Source of the DNA: Ruegeria denitrificans
GTDB lineage: Bacteria > Pseudomonadota > Alphaproteobacteria > Rhodobacterales > Rhodobacteraceae
Reading direction: 5' to 3'
NCBI RefSeq assembly: GCF_001458295.1
Contig: NZ_CYUD01000007.1
Coordinates: 62,001-126,000 of the forward strand
DNA length: 64,000 nucleotides
Every line of letters begins with the position of its first letter. The first letter of the stretch is position 1. Below the pieces are notes generated by a model. That model was not told the DNA's origin, searched no databases, and was given only the letters and a program-made list of their open reading frames with translations. Shown one piece after another: positions 26,828-35,625 of the stretch. A program made the translations under genes and the position numbers.

Positions 26828-26842
26828 ATAGAGGGCTAAGCG

Positions 26843-27442
26843 GTGGACGGACACTCACGCATGGTTCAGTTTTTCAAGGTAGTGCTGCCGTTGGTGGCTA
26901 TCCTGATGCTGTCCACCATGTTTTTGCTGTCGCGCAGCATCGAAACCAATGTATCCGTGCCCTTTTCCCAACAGGATATCGACGAACGGCTGGCCGATCA
27001 GGTGGTGACGCAACCGAATTACCGTGGCACCACGCGCAAGGGCGAAGACGTTCAAATCCAGGCGACCCGGGCCACGCAGGGCACCGAGGCCTCTACCCCG
27101 ACAGCGGCCGAGTTTCGGGGTCGTTTGGGTCTGTCAGGTGGAGGCGTCATCACGCTGGATTCCAATTCTGGCATGATCCGTCCCGACAAGAATACCGCAA
27201 CCTTTGTCGGTGATGTTGTCATCACCTCGACGGATGGCACCGAAATCACTACCGATCTGCTGAACACTGCGTTGGATGAAATACGCGGTGATGCGCCGGG
27301 TCAGGTCCGTGGCACGGGGATTATTGGCAACATAACTGCGGGCGGCATGACCTTTGGAACGGAAAAAAAGGACGGACAAGTCCATATTATTTTTACAGAC
27401 GGCGTGAAGCTGATATACGAGCCTGAAAAAGCAGAAAGATAA
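26843..27442 (+). CDS. lptC: LPS export protein LptC
   Basis: 199 aa with an N-terminal membrane helix (VVLPLVAILMLSTMFLLSR) and a periplasmic beta domain (RPDKNTATFVGDVVITSTDGTEITTDLL) typical of LptC. It passes LPS from the LptBFG transporter to LptA. GTG at 26843; the Met at 26861 is an alternative start. Confidence 0.92.
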   Translation: MDGHSRMVQFFKVVLPLVAILMLSTMFLLSRSIETNVSVPFSQQDIDERLADQVVTQPNYRGTTRKGEDVQIQATRATQGTEASTPTAAEFRGRLGLSGGGVITLDSNSGMIRPDKNTATFVGDVVITSTDGTEITTDLLNTALDEIRGDAPGQVRGTGIIGNITAGGMTFGTEKKDGQVHIIFTDGVKLIYEPEKAER

Positions 27443-27445
27443 CCT

Positions 27446-27937
27446 GTGTTCGATTTTCGATTTGTCCCACTTTGCCTTGTACTGACATTCGGTGCTTTTT
27501 CTGCGACAGCGCAGGAGGCGCAGGTTGCGTTTGGCGCGGTCAAGGCCGACCCTTTGCTGCCGGTCGAGGTCACCTCGGAAACCCTCAACGTCAATCAGGA
27601 AAACGGCTCGGCTGAGTTTCTGGGCAATGTGATCGTCATTCAGGGCGAAATGCGCCTGACCGCCGAACGTGTGCTGGTCATCTACAATGAGGATCGTTCC
27701 GGCATCGAGCGGATGGAAGCGACCGAGGATGTGGTTCTGGTCAGCCCGCCCGACGCGGCCGAGGGCGACTGGGCCGAATACACCATCGATTCAGGCGTAA
27801 TCGTTATGAAGGGCAATGTGCTGCTGACGCAGGGCCCCAGCACCATCAGCGGCGATCAGATGAATGCCGACCTGACCTCTGGTACGGCCACCGTGACCGG
27901 CAATGTCAAAACAATCCTGCAGCAGGGCAACAACTGA
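27446..27937 (+). CDS. lptA: Periplasmic LPS-binding protein LptA
   Basis: 163 aa from a GTG at 27446, with a signal peptide (residues 1-22, ...FSATA-QEAQ) and an OstA-like beta-jellyroll (SETLNVNQENGSAEFLGNVIVIQGEMRLTAERVLVIYNED). LptA forms the periplasmic bridge for LPS. It overlaps the lptB start by one base. Confidence 0.94.
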   Translation: MFDFRFVPLCLVLTFGAFSATAQEAQVAFGAVKADPLLPVEVTSETLNVNQENGSAEFLGNVIVIQGEMRLTAERVLVIYNEDRSGIERMEATEDVVLVSPPDAAEGDWAEYTIDSGVIVMKGNVLLTQGPSTISGDQMNADLTSGTATVTGNVKTILQQGNN

Positions 27938-28695
27938 TGGCGCGGCCTGAGCTGACCGTGGCCGAGGGGCAATCCGGTCTCAGGATCGAAAAGCTGCGGA
28001 AATCCTATCGTAAGAAGACGGTGATCCGGGATGTGTCGATGACGCTTGACCGGTCCGAGGTTGTGGCGCTGCTGGGTCCGAACGGGTCTGGCAAGACCAC
28101 CACGTTCTATTCGGTTGCCGGGCTGGTCTTCCCCGAGGCGGGCACGGTCACAATCGACGGGCAGACCGTGACGACCCTGCCGATGTACCGCCGCGCGCGT
28201 CTGGGCATTGGCTATCTGCCGCAAGAGATGTCGATTTTTCGCGGCATGAGCGTCGAGGACAACATTGCCTCGGTGCTGGATATCACAGTCCGCCATGCCC
28301 ATCGCCGCAAAGAGCGGCTGGAAGAGTTGCTTTCAGATTTTTCGATCGAACACCTGCGCCGGGCACCCGCACTTGCCCTGTCGGGCGGTGAACGTCGCCG
28401 GGTCGAGATTGCCCGCTGTCTTGCTGCCGATCCGAAATATCTGCTTCTGGATGAGCCTTTTGCGGGTGTCGATCCGATCAGCGTGGGCGATATCCGTCAT
28501 CTGGTCGCTGACCTGAAAAAGCGTGGCATCGGCGTTCTGATCACCGACCATAACGTGCGGGAAACGCTGGAAATTGTGGATCGTGCTTATATCCTGCATG
28601 ACGGTCAGGTTCTGATGTCCGGCACCCCGGACGAAGTGGTCGAAAATGAAAACGTTCGCCGTGTCTATCTGGGCGAAAATTTCCGGATATCATGA
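27937..28695 (+). CDS. lptB: LPS export ABC ATPase LptB
   Basis: 252 aa. Walker A GPNGSGKTTT, Q-loop YLPQEMSIFRGM, signature LSGGERRRVEIARC and Walker B YLLLDEPFAGVD are all present. It powers LPS extraction from the inner membrane with LptF and LptG, which are not in this window. In many alphaproteobacteria rpoN follows; here the next gene is hpf after a 252-bp gap. Confidence 0.97.
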   Translation: MARPELTVAEGQSGLRIEKLRKSYRKKTVIRDVSMTLDRSEVVALLGPNGSGKTTTFYSVAGLVFPEAGTVTIDGQTVTTLPMYRRARLGIGYLPQEMSIFRGMSVEDNIASVLDITVRHAHRRKERLEELLSDFSIEHLRRAPALALSGGERRRVEIARCLAADPKYLLLDEPFAGVDPISVGDIRHLVADLKKRGIGVLITDHNVRETLEIVDRAYILHDGQVLMSGTPDEVVENENVRRVYLGENFRIS

Positions 28696-28947
28696 GCTTG
28701 CGCAGGAATGCGCCGACTGCATGGCGGAAATCACGTATATACACGTCTGTTTTGATTGACTCTTCCGTCGTCTCTTGCCTCAATTGGGTCATGGCATTTC
28801 TTCGGTTTCCGTCTGGATCACGATGCCCCTTCCTGGAAGGGCAAGCGGCGCGGCTACTGCAGGATATGCCTCTATCCCCCACCCGATAAAAACACGTGCG
28901 TCGCGTAATGTGACGTAAGAATGGGTGTGAATTGTGAAGGAGATCAC

Positions 28948-29511
28948 ATGCGTTACCAAATCAGCGGAAAACAGATTGACATCGGCGCGGCGCTGCAAAC
29001 TCACGTGCAGACCGAACTGGGCGAGGTTGTGGGCAAATATGCCCAGCGTCCGACAGATGCCAACGTCGTCTTTTCCCGTTCAGCGCATGAATATGTATGC
29101 GAAACCACCGTGCATCTTTCCACGGGTCTGACGGCGCAGGCCAAGGCTCATGCGACCGAAATCTATGCAGCGTTCGAAGGTTGCTGCGACAAGATGGAAA
29201 CACAGCTGCGCCGGTATAAGCGGCGTTTGAAGGACCATCACAAGGATCGGTCCGAGCCTGTTGAACTCTTTGGGGCGTCGTCTTATATCCTCGCCTCTGA
29301 CGAATCTGACACGGCGACAGAACCCGATTCTCTGCAGCCGATGATCGTGGCTGAGATGGAAACCAAGATCCCATCGCTGAGTGTGGGTGAAGCCGTTATG
29401 CAGATGGAGCTGGCCGGCGCCCCGGTGTTGGTGTTCCGGAATGAAAACAAGGACGGATTGAACGTCGTGTACCGTCGGGATGACGGGAACATTGGGTGGA
29501 TCGATCCGTAA
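28948..29511 (+). CDS. hpf: Ribosome hibernation promoting factor, long form
   Basis: 187 aa from the ATG at 28948, with AAGGAG five bases upstream; an ATG at 28921 is in frame but lacks this site. The N-terminal ~100 residues are the YfiA/HPF ribosome-binding domain (MRYQISGKQIDIGAALQTHVQTEL, RRYKRRLKDHHK), and the C-terminal ~60 (PMIVAEMETKIPSLSVGEAVMQMEL) the dimerisation domain of long HPF. It makes inactive 100S ribosomes in slow growth. Confidence 0.95.
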   Translation: MRYQISGKQIDIGAALQTHVQTELGEVVGKYAQRPTDANVVFSRSAHEYVCETTVHLSTGLTAQAKAHATEIYAAFEGCCDKMETQLRRYKRRLKDHHKDRSEPVELFGASSYILASDESDTATEPDSLQPMIVAEMETKIPSLSVGEAVMQMELAGAPVLVFRNENKDGLNVVYRRDDGNIGWIDP

Positions 29512-29573
29512 CAGGCAAGAATAGCAAAGGCAGACCCCTGCAGATAGCGGGAGCGTTGCCGTGGAGCGTGATC

Positions 29574-30038
29574 ATGGAGCTTTCGAGCATATTAAAGCCC
29601 GAAGCAGTCCGCGTACTGTCCGCCGCTTCCAGCAAGAAGCGGCTGTTTCAGGAAATCGCGGATGTATCCGAGGCAGCACTGGGTCTGGATGCCCAGATCG
29701 TTGTCGACGGGCTGCTGGAACGGGAAAGCCTAGGGCCGACCGGTGTCGGCCATGGCGTGGCCCTGCCGCATGCCCGGATGGCCGAGCTGGAAAGCGTGTC
29801 TGGTGTGTTCGTTATGCTGGAAAAGCCGATTGATTTTGGATCGGTTGACCGTCAGCCAGTCGATATAGCCTTTGCTTTGTTTGCCCCCGAAGAGGCCGGT
29901 GTGGACCACCTGAAAGCGCTGGCGCTGGTGTCGCGCACTCTGCGTGACACTTCGGTCTGCGCGAAGCTGAGGGCCAATCCGGATCCGGTCAAGCTCTATG
30001 CCATTCTAACCGAAGCGCAGTCGATGCAAGCGGCTTAA
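29574..30038 (+). CDS. ptsN: Nitrogen-regulatory PTS protein EIIA-Ntr
   Basis: 154 aa from the ATG at 29574 (MELSSILKPEAV). The phospho-accepting histidine lies in GHGVALPHARM, and the fold matches PTS EIIA type 2. It relays phosphate from the nitrogen PTS to control metabolism and K+ or cell-envelope functions. Downstream of hpf, the conserved order, and closed by a strong terminator. Confidence 0.94.
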   Translation: MELSSILKPEAVRVLSAASSKKRLFQEIADVSEAALGLDAQIVVDGLLERESLGPTGVGHGVALPHARMAELESVSGVFVMLEKPIDFGSVDRQPVDIAFALFAPEEAGVDHLKALALVSRTLRDTSVCAKLRANPDPVKLYAILTEAQSMQAA

Positions 30039-30053
30039 GCGTTTAAGGATACG

Positions 30054-30085
30054 AAAAAAGCCCTCGGTTTTCCGAGGGCTTTTTT
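30054..30085 (+). terminator. Rho-independent terminator after ptsN
   Basis: A6-GCCCTCGG, a TTTT loop, then CCGAGGGC-T6: an 8-bp GC stem extended by A/T pairs. Because both arms carry A/T tails it can work in both directions, ending ptsN and the convergent CAP gene. Confidence 0.9.
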
Positions 30086-30105
30086 GTTTTTAGATATGGC
30101 TGCGG

Positions 30106-30621
30106 TTACCCGCCTGCGCCCATTTCCAGCGTCCACCAGATTTTACCGCCACCTTCCTGATGCCAGGCAAAGCCCATCTGCGTCGCTTTGGGGTCCAGAA
30201 TCACCGAGCGCGGCCCGGGTTCCTGCATCCAGGCGGCCAGCGTTTCAGTCTCGGTCTCATAGGTCTCAGAGATCGCTTCGCCCAGGAACGTGCCGAAATA
30301 GCCCACGCGTTGCGCCCGGTCGATTGGCGATGATCCGTCCGATCCAAAGTGCCAAGGGCGGTTTTGCCGTGCCATGTCTTTGGCATGTGTGGCCGCAGCG
30401 GCGTTGAGTTGCGAATTCAGCTGCACGGCTTGCAGACCTTGCGCCTGACGCAGCGCGTTGACCGAATCAAGCATACGGAACTGCAGCTTTTCGGGATTGC
30501 CCCGGATTTTGTAGACTGTCGGCAGCGGCCGACCATCCGATCCATATGTCGGGGAGCTGCTGGGTGTACATGCGGCCAGCGCAATAAAGCAGGCAAATAG
30601 TAATGAAATAATACGCGTCAT
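30106..30621 (-). CDS. CAP/SCP-domain lipoprotein
   Basis: 171 aa. A lipoprotein signal with a lipobox near residue 18 (ALAAC-TP) and a CAP (SCP/PR1-like) fold: LDSVNALRQAQGLQAVQLNSQLNAAAATHAKDMA, GENxx-like stretch LGEAISETYETETETLAAW and the tail KATQMGFAWHQEG. Function is unknown in bacteria; such proteins are extracytoplasmic. Single gene, ending at the shared terminator. Confidence 0.85.
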   Translation of the reverse strand: MTRIISLLFACFIALAACTPSSSPTYGSDGRPLPTVYKIRGNPEKLQFRMLDSVNALRQAQGLQAVQLNSQLNAAAATHAKDMARQNRPWHFGSDGSSPIDRAQRVGYFGTFLGEAISETYETETETLAAWMQEPGPRSVILDPKATQMGFAWHQEGGGKIWWTLEMGAGG

Positions 30622-30790
30622 GATCGACCTGATGATTGTGTCAGCTTACGGCATAGCGTGACAGAGGGTCTTGGGCAAACGCACAATAGCCTTGTTCTGC
30701 GTGATTCTGCCGGTTTGATTTGCGACTGAAGCATTCTGGCAATAGAATGCGACAGATTTTCAGACTGGCCTTAGTAAAGGACCGCCCCTC

Positions 30791-31390
30791 ATGGTCAAGA
30801 AACACATTCATATAACTTCCCGTCGCGGATTCCTGGCCGGAGCGTCAGCCCTGCTGGCCTCACCCGCGATTGCGCAATACATTCCCGGCGACCCGCTGCG
30901 CCCCGCGCCCGAAGCGGAACCCGACGTGCGTCGAAATATCTCGGGCTTCCGCGCATTGGACTGGCAGCCCTATTTTTCGAACACGAATAACGGGGCCATA
31001 CTGGTCGATACCGTCTCGCGCGCGTTGCATTACTGGTCCGACGACCAGCGGGTGTACAAACTTTACCCCTCATCGGTGCCCCTAACCGAGGAGCTGACCC
31101 GCCGTGGCCGCACTAGTGTGATCCGCAAGGTCGAGGGACCAAGTTGGTCACCGACACCTTCGATGAAAAAGCGTAACCCCGAGTGGCCGGACTATATCCC
31201 GCCGGGCCCCGATAACCCCTTGGGAACACACGCTTTGTATCTAAGTTGGAAATACTACCGTATCCACGGAACGCATGATACGCGCAAAATTGGCCGCCGT
31301 TCGTCAAATGGTTGCATCGGCCTGTTCAACGAGGACATCGCGGAATTGTTTTCAATGGCGAAGGTTGGCACGCAAGTGTTGCTAATTTGA
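30791..31390 (+). CDS. L,D-transpeptidase (YkuD family), probably Tat-exported
   Basis: 199 aa. N-terminal twin-arginine-like signal (SRRGFLAGASALLASPAIA). The YkuD catalytic block is clear: HGTHDTRKIGRRSSNGCIGLFNEDI, with the histidine and the nucleophile cysteine in SNGCIGL. It cross-links peptidoglycan or attaches it to outer-membrane proteins in the periplasm. Length and order are normal for the alphaproteobacterial form. Stand-alone gene. Confidence 0.92.
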   Translation: MVKKHIHITSRRGFLAGASALLASPAIAQYIPGDPLRPAPEAEPDVRRNISGFRALDWQPYFSNTNNGAILVDTVSRALHYWSDDQRVYKLYPSSVPLTEELTRRGRTSVIRKVEGPSWSPTPSMKKRNPEWPDYIPPGPDNPLGTHALYLSWKYYRIHGTHDTRKIGRRSSNGCIGLFNEDIAELFSMAKVGTQVLLI

Positions 31391-31529
31391 CGACATTTTC
31401 GCGCACGAACCCGCTTGCGGCGCAAGTTGCAATTGCATTCCAGTCGGATAGCTGATTAGAAAAAACTACGAGGTAAGTCTTGGGTGTGCGGTTTCACTAT
31501 TCGGAACCGTGCAAATTCTGGAGGTTAAT

Positions 31530-31712
31530 ATGAAGAAACTCGTTCTCGCCGCTGCACTGACTGCTGCTGCTTCGACCGCTTATGCCGGTAACCTGGAAGA
31601 GCCGGTTGTTGAAGCACCGGTTGTTGTAGAGGAAACTCAAGGTTCGTCGCAGGGCATCATCCTGCCGCTGATCCTGCTGGTCGTAGTTGCCGCAGCTGTT
31701 GCAGCAAGCTAA
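31530..31712 (+). CDS. Small secreted single-TM protein
   Basis: 60 aa from the ATG at 31530, six bases after GGAGG. A signal peptide (MKKLVLAAALTAAASTAYA), an acidic Pro/Val-rich segment (EEPVVEAPVVVEETQ) and a C-terminal membrane helix (IILPLILLVVVAAAVAAS). It has a strong RBS and its own terminator, so it may be highly expressed. I have no functional family. Upstream AT-rich bases (31440-31500) could hold its promoter. Confidence 0.75.
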   Translation: MKKLVLAAALTAAASTAYAGNLEEPVVEAPVVVEETQGSSQGIILPLILLVVVAAAVAAS

Positions 31713-31733
31713 TTTGACAAGCGTCATCTAGAG

Positions 31734-31765
31734 AAAAGGCGGTGGATCTCTCCACCGCCTTTTTT
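31734..31765 (+). terminator. Rho-independent terminator between small gene and hemH
   Basis: AAAAGGCGGTGGA-TCTC-TCCACCGCCTTTTTT: a GC-rich stem of about nine pairs extended by A/T, followed by a T-run. It serves the 60-aa gene and, in the other direction, hemH. Confidence 0.88.
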
Positions 31766-31803
31766 CATGCCTGATTGAAAGGCCCTGACTAACAGGGCCG
31801 GTG

Positions 31804-32853
31804 TTAGTCCAGCCAGCCCTTCAGATTGTCTTCGATCACCTTGCCCAATGCTGCAATATGCGAATCATCTTCGTTCAGGCAGGGGATATAGGTAAAGGTC
31901 TCGCCACCCGCCTCTTCGAAGCTTTCTTTTATCTCTTCGTTGATCTCTTCCAGCGTTTCGATGCAATCGGCGGAAAACGCCGGTGCGATGACGGCGATGT
32001 TCTTCTTTCCCTGCCGCGCCAGCTCGGCCACATGGTCGACCGTATAAGGTTTCAGCCACTCCTCGGGCCCGAATCGCGACTGGAAGGTCGAGACAAGCTG
32101 ATCGTTCGACCAACCCAGCCGTTCCTTCAGCAGCCGAGTCGTTTTTGCGCATTGGCAGTGGTATGGATCGCCCTGCTGCAAATACCGTTCCGGCATGCCG
32201 TGATAAGAGCAGACCAGAATATCCGGCTCGATCTCCATCGCCGCGTAGGCCTGTTCTACTGATTTGGCCAAAGCGTCGATGTAAGTGGGTTCGTCGAAAT
32301 AGGCCGGCACGGTGCGAGTCGCGGGTTGCCGCGCTTCATCGATCAGTGCGCGGAAGAACTGATCATTGGCCGTGGCCGTCGTCGCGCCCGCATATTGCGG
32401 ATAAAGCGGGAAGAACAGGATACGATCGCAGCCTGCCGCCACCATCTCGCGCACTTTCGATTTGGTCGACGGGTTGCCGTAGCGCATGCAGAAATCGACC
32501 ATGACCTGATCGCCGTAGCGCGCCTGCATCGCATCGCGCAGTTTGGCCGTCTGATCCTTGGTGATCGTCATCAGCGGGCTTTCGCCCTTGTCGTGATTCC
32601 AGATCGACTTGTACGCCTCGCCTGAACTGAACGGGCGTTTGGTCAGGATGATGCCCTGCAGGATCGGCTGCCATTTCCATTTGGGATAGTCGATCACGCG
32701 TTGGTCCGACAGAAATTCGTTCAGATACCGACGCATCGGCCAATAGCTGTAGTCGTCCGGTGTGCCAAGATTGGCCAACAGGATGCCGACGCGGCCCATT
32801 TTGACCTTGGGATGGTCCGTGGGGGCATGATCGGGGCGGGTGGCATCAAACAT
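31804..32853 (-). CDS. hemH: Ferrochelatase HemH
   Basis: 349 aa. Starts RVGILLANLGTPDDYSYWPMRRYLNEFLSD, with the catalytic histidine in CSYHGMPERY and the conserved SRFGPEEWLKPYT and APAFSADCIETLEEI motifs. It inserts Fe2+ into protoporphyrin IX, the last step of haem synthesis. Stand-alone minus-strand gene converging on the small protein gene. Confidence 0.97.
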   Translation of the reverse strand: MFDATRPDHAPTDHPKVKMGRVGILLANLGTPDDYSYWPMRRYLNEFLSDQRVIDYPKWKWQPILQGIILTKRPFSSGEAYKSIWNHDKGESPLMTITKDQTAKLRDAMQARYGDQVMVDFCMRYGNPSTKSKVREMVAAGCDRILFFPLYPQYAGATTATANDQFFRALIDEARQPATRTVPAYFDEPTYIDALAKSVEQAYAAMEIEPDILVCSYHGMPERYLQQGDPYHCQCAKTTRLLKERLGWSNDQLVSTFQSRFGPEEWLKPYTVDHVAELARQGKKNIAVIAPAFSADCIETLEEINEEIKESFEEAGGETFTYIPCLNEDDSHIAALGKVIEDNLKGWLD

Positions 32854-32910
32854 TTCGAGCTTCCTGAGATTTCTCTGTACCGGGCTGAGATAACCGGATT
32901 TCCCCGGTCG

Positions 32911-33741
32911 TCAATTGGACAGTTTGCCTTCTTTTGTCCCCAATGCCTCGGCCAGACGCGTCTGAGCCGACCCTGGGCGCAGGGGTTTCTGCTGACTGTC
33001 GTCGGGCGACCAACCGGTCAGGCAAATCAGCTCAAAAGTGGCTGACAGTCGACCTGCGGGGGTCTGGAAATGGTCGGCGTAAATCTGCTGTGCCCGGGCA
33101 AAGACCTGCCGTTTTGTGGGGTATTTCATGCGCCCGGACAGGCTGTTGGTCTCTCCCATCGCGCGCAGGTCATGCATCAGGTGGGTTAGGTCGCGATATT
33201 CCGCTGTCAGGCGGGCAGTGTCGGCAACCGGCAGCGCAAGCCCCGCGCGCTGCAGCAACCCGCCCAGATCGCGCAGTTCAGCCATTGGTGCGATGCGCGG
33301 GCTGAGGCCGCCGGAGATCTCAATCTCAGCCTGCCCAAGGGCGGCGCGCAGCTCGTGCAGAGTTTCACCGCCCAGACAGACCACCAGCAGCAAGCCATCT
33401 GACCGCAGGGCGCGGTGACACTGGATCAGCTGCCCCACAGGGTCATTGGCCCAATGCAGCGCCATGGCGTGAATCACCAGATCATGCGCGTCAGGTGTGA
33501 GGGCCAGAACTTCGTCATCTGCAACGATCTGTGCCCCCGGCAGCACGTCGTGCCAGATATGCGCAAACGGCGCCACAATCGCTGGATCCGTAAAGGTTTT
33601 GTTAACCATGGTGAGCCGATCCTGCACCTCATCCACGGCGGCGTGATGTAAAAACAGTGCGTCGTCCCGAGCGCGGTCGCGATGCCGGATCAGGGCCGGG
33701 CGGTCGAACAGAGAGGGTGCATTGGACTCAGGCAGTTTCAT
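32911..33741 (-). CDS. SAM-dependent methyltransferase (BioC/NDUFAF5-like)
   Basis: 276 aa from the ATG at 33741 (MKLPESNAPSLFDRPALIRHRDRA). The fold is class I methyltransferase, with a weak glycine-rich loop and the tail HLMHDLRAMGETNSLSGRMKYPTKRQVFARAQQIYADHF typical of NDUFAF5/BioC relatives. It may hydroxylate or methylate; the mitochondrial relative acts on complex I. Divergent from comF with only 16 bases between starts, so the promoters overlap. Confidence 0.82.
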   Translation of the reverse strand: MKLPESNAPSLFDRPALIRHRDRARDDALFLHHAAVDEVQDRLTMVNKTFTDPAIVAPFAHIWHDVLPGAQIVADDEVLALTPDAHDLVIHAMALHWANDPVGQLIQCHRALRSDGLLLVVCLGGETLHELRAALGQAEIEISGGLSPRIAPMAELRDLGGLLQRAGLALPVADTARLTAEYRDLTHLMHDLRAMGETNSLSGRMKYPTKRQVFARAQQIYADHFQTPAGRLSATFELICLTGWSPDDSQQKPLRPGSAQTRLAEALGTKEGKLSN

Positions 33742-33757
33742 AGGGCGGAAGTACCGC

Positions 33758-34486
33758 ATGTGGCAGCGGATTCAAACCGCTGTCGAGCTGATTTATCCAC
33801 CGCGCTGTTTGGGGTGTGGTGAGCTCACCGAAGCGGATTTCGGCCTTTGTGGCGCATGTTGGCGTGACACGCCCTTCATTGGCGGTGTGGTGTGTGAAAG
33901 CTGCGGTGTGCCTTTGCCGGGTCAAGCGGACGGCTATCGGACTGAATGCGATGACTGCATGAAAACGCCCCGTCCGTGGCAGGATGGGCGGGCTGCGCTG
34001 CTTTACGATGGCAAGGCGCGCGCGCTGATTTTGGCCTTAAAACACGGCGACAGGCCGGAACTGGCAAAGCCAGCGGCCCGGTGGATGGAACAGGCCGGGC
34101 GGGATTTGTTGCGGGACAACATGCTGATTGCACCCGTGCCGTTGCATTGGTCACGGTTGCTCAAGCGACGTTACAACCAGTCGGCTTTGCTGGCGCAGCA
34201 TCTGGGGCGGCAGACCGGGTTGGATGTCTGCCCGGACTTGCTAGTGCGGCGGGTACGGACACCTGTGCTGGATGGCAAAACTGCTGACGAGCGGGCTGAT
34301 ACGCTGTCGGGTGCGATTGTGGCTCATCCCAAGCGACTGCGGCAGATGCAGGGGCGAGATGTGCTGTTTGTTGATGACGTCATGACCTCGGGGGCGACGC
34401 TGGCTGCCTGCGCACGTGTCTGCGTTGCCGCGGGGGCAAATCATATTTTCGTGTTGGCTCTGGCGCGCGTTGCCAAGGATGCCTAA
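33758..34486 (+). CDS. ComF family phosphoribosyltransferase-like protein
   Basis: 242 aa from the ATG at 33758 (MWQRIQTAVELIYPPRCLGCGE). An N-terminal zinc-ribbon pair of cysteine motifs (RCLGCGE, GLCGACW, CESCG, CDDC) and a C-terminal PRTase domain with the PRPP loop DVLFVDDVMTSGATLAACARV. ComF proteins are linked to DNA uptake in some bacteria; the role in this lineage is unproven. First of a contiguous comF-grxC-nitrilase-marR set. Confidence 0.9.
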   Translation: MWQRIQTAVELIYPPRCLGCGELTEADFGLCGACWRDTPFIGGVVCESCGVPLPGQADGYRTECDDCMKTPRPWQDGRAALLYDGKARALILALKHGDRPELAKPAARWMEQAGRDLLRDNMLIAPVPLHWSRLLKRRYNQSALLAQHLGRQTGLDVCPDLLVRRVRTPVLDGKTADERADTLSGAIVAHPKRLRQMQGRDVLFVDDVMTSGATLAACARVCVAAGANHIFVLALARVAKDA

Positions 34487-34523
34487 TTCGCACAAGATTG
34501 TGCGAAACCCGAAGGGACGGAAT

Positions 34524-34781
34524 ATGAAACCGGTTGAAATGTACACCTCGCCGCTGTGCGGCTTTTGCCACGCGGCCAAACGCCTGCTGAAACAAAAAGG
34601 CGTCGAGTTCAATGAGATCAACGTGCTGACGAACCCCAAGCGCAAGCCCGAGATGATCAAACGTGCCGGTGGCAAACGCACCGTGCCGCAGATTTTCATC
34701 GGCGCGCAGCATGTGGGCGGCTGCGACGAATTGTATGAGCTTGAGCGTCAGGGCAAGCTGGATCGCCTGTTGGCGGCCTGA
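34524..34781 (+). CDS. grxC: Glutaredoxin 3
   Basis: 85 aa from the ATG at 34524, after GAAGGGA. A thioredoxin fold with the active site CGFC (residues 11-14), the TVP loop and GGCDEL glutathione-binding motif. It reduces disulfides with glutathione. The stop overlaps the next start by one base. Confidence 0.95.
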   Translation: MKPVEMYTSPLCGFCHAAKRLLKQKGVEFNEINVLTNPKRKPEMIKRAGGKRTVPQIFIGAQHVGGCDELYELERQGKLDRLLAA

Positions 34782-35611
34782 TGAAATCCGCGCTGCTGCA
34801 GCTTTGCTCGTCGGATGACCCGGTCGAGAATCTGGCGACCGTTCGGGCTCTGATGGCCGAGGCTGCCGGGCAGGGCGCACGGTTCATCTTGACGCCCGAG
34901 GTGACGAATTGCGTGTCCACCAGCGCGACACGGCAGCGCGACGTTCTACAGCTTGAAGAAGATGACCAAACTCTGGCGGGCCTGCGAGATATGGCCGCAG
35001 CGCTGGGCGTTTGGCTGCTGATCGGGTCTTTGGTGATCAAAACCCATGACCCAGACGGGCGGTTTGCCAACCGTTCCTTCATGATAAACCCGCAGGGGTT
35101 GATCGTGGCCCGGTATGACAAGATTCACATGTTTGACGTGCAGGTCTCGGAATCTGAGACCTTCCGCGAATCCAAAAACTATCGTCCCGGCGATCGGGCG
35201 GTGCTGGCCAAAACCGATTTCGGCATGGTTGGGATGACCATCTGTTATGATATCCGTTTCCCGCATCTTTATGCCGCTTTGGCGCAGGCGGGGGCGCGGA
35301 TTCTTACCATTCCGGCAGCGTTTTCGCCGGTCACCGGCGCGGCCCATTGGGAATCGCTGTTGCGTGCGCGGGCGATTGAAACCGGCTGTTGGATACTGGC
35401 CCCGGCACAGACCGGAGAGCACCCGAAAACCCGTGGCAGAACGCGCCGGACCTACGGTCACAGCATGGTCGTGGCCCCGTGGGGAGAGGTTATTCTCGAC
35501 GCAGGGACCGATCCAGGCATTCACTTTTTCGATTTGGATGATAGTTCTGTGTCAGAGGCGCGCCGTCGGGTGCCCTCGTTGACTCACGTGCGGCCTTTCG
35601 ACGGGCCCTGA
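34781..35611 (+). CDS. Carbon-nitrogen hydrolase (Nit1-like)
   Basis: 276 aa. The nitrilase triad is visible: Glu in LTPEVTN, Lys in RYDKIHMFD and Cys in GMTICYDIRFPHLY. The sequence fits the Nit1/Nit2 branch, which removes deaminated glutathione or omega-amides. The grxC neighbour supports a glutathione-repair role. The ATG overlaps the grxC stop. Confidence 0.9.
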   Translation: MKSALLQLCSSDDPVENLATVRALMAEAAGQGARFILTPEVTNCVSTSATRQRDVLQLEEDDQTLAGLRDMAAALGVWLLIGSLVIKTHDPDGRFANRSFMINPQGLIVARYDKIHMFDVQVSESETFRESKNYRPGDRAVLAKTDFGMVGMTICYDIRFPHLYAALAQAGARILTIPAAFSPVTGAAHWESLLRARAIETGCWILAPAQTGEHPKTRGRTRRTYGHSMVVAPWGEVILDAGTDPGIHFFDLDDSSVSEARRRVPSLTHVRPFDGP

Positions 35612-35625
35612 TCCAGAACCGGACC

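Noticed and set aside
28692-28889. A 65-codon frame overlapping the lptB stop
   Set aside because: No RBS, unusual composition and no family pattern; the gap is more likely a leader for hpf.
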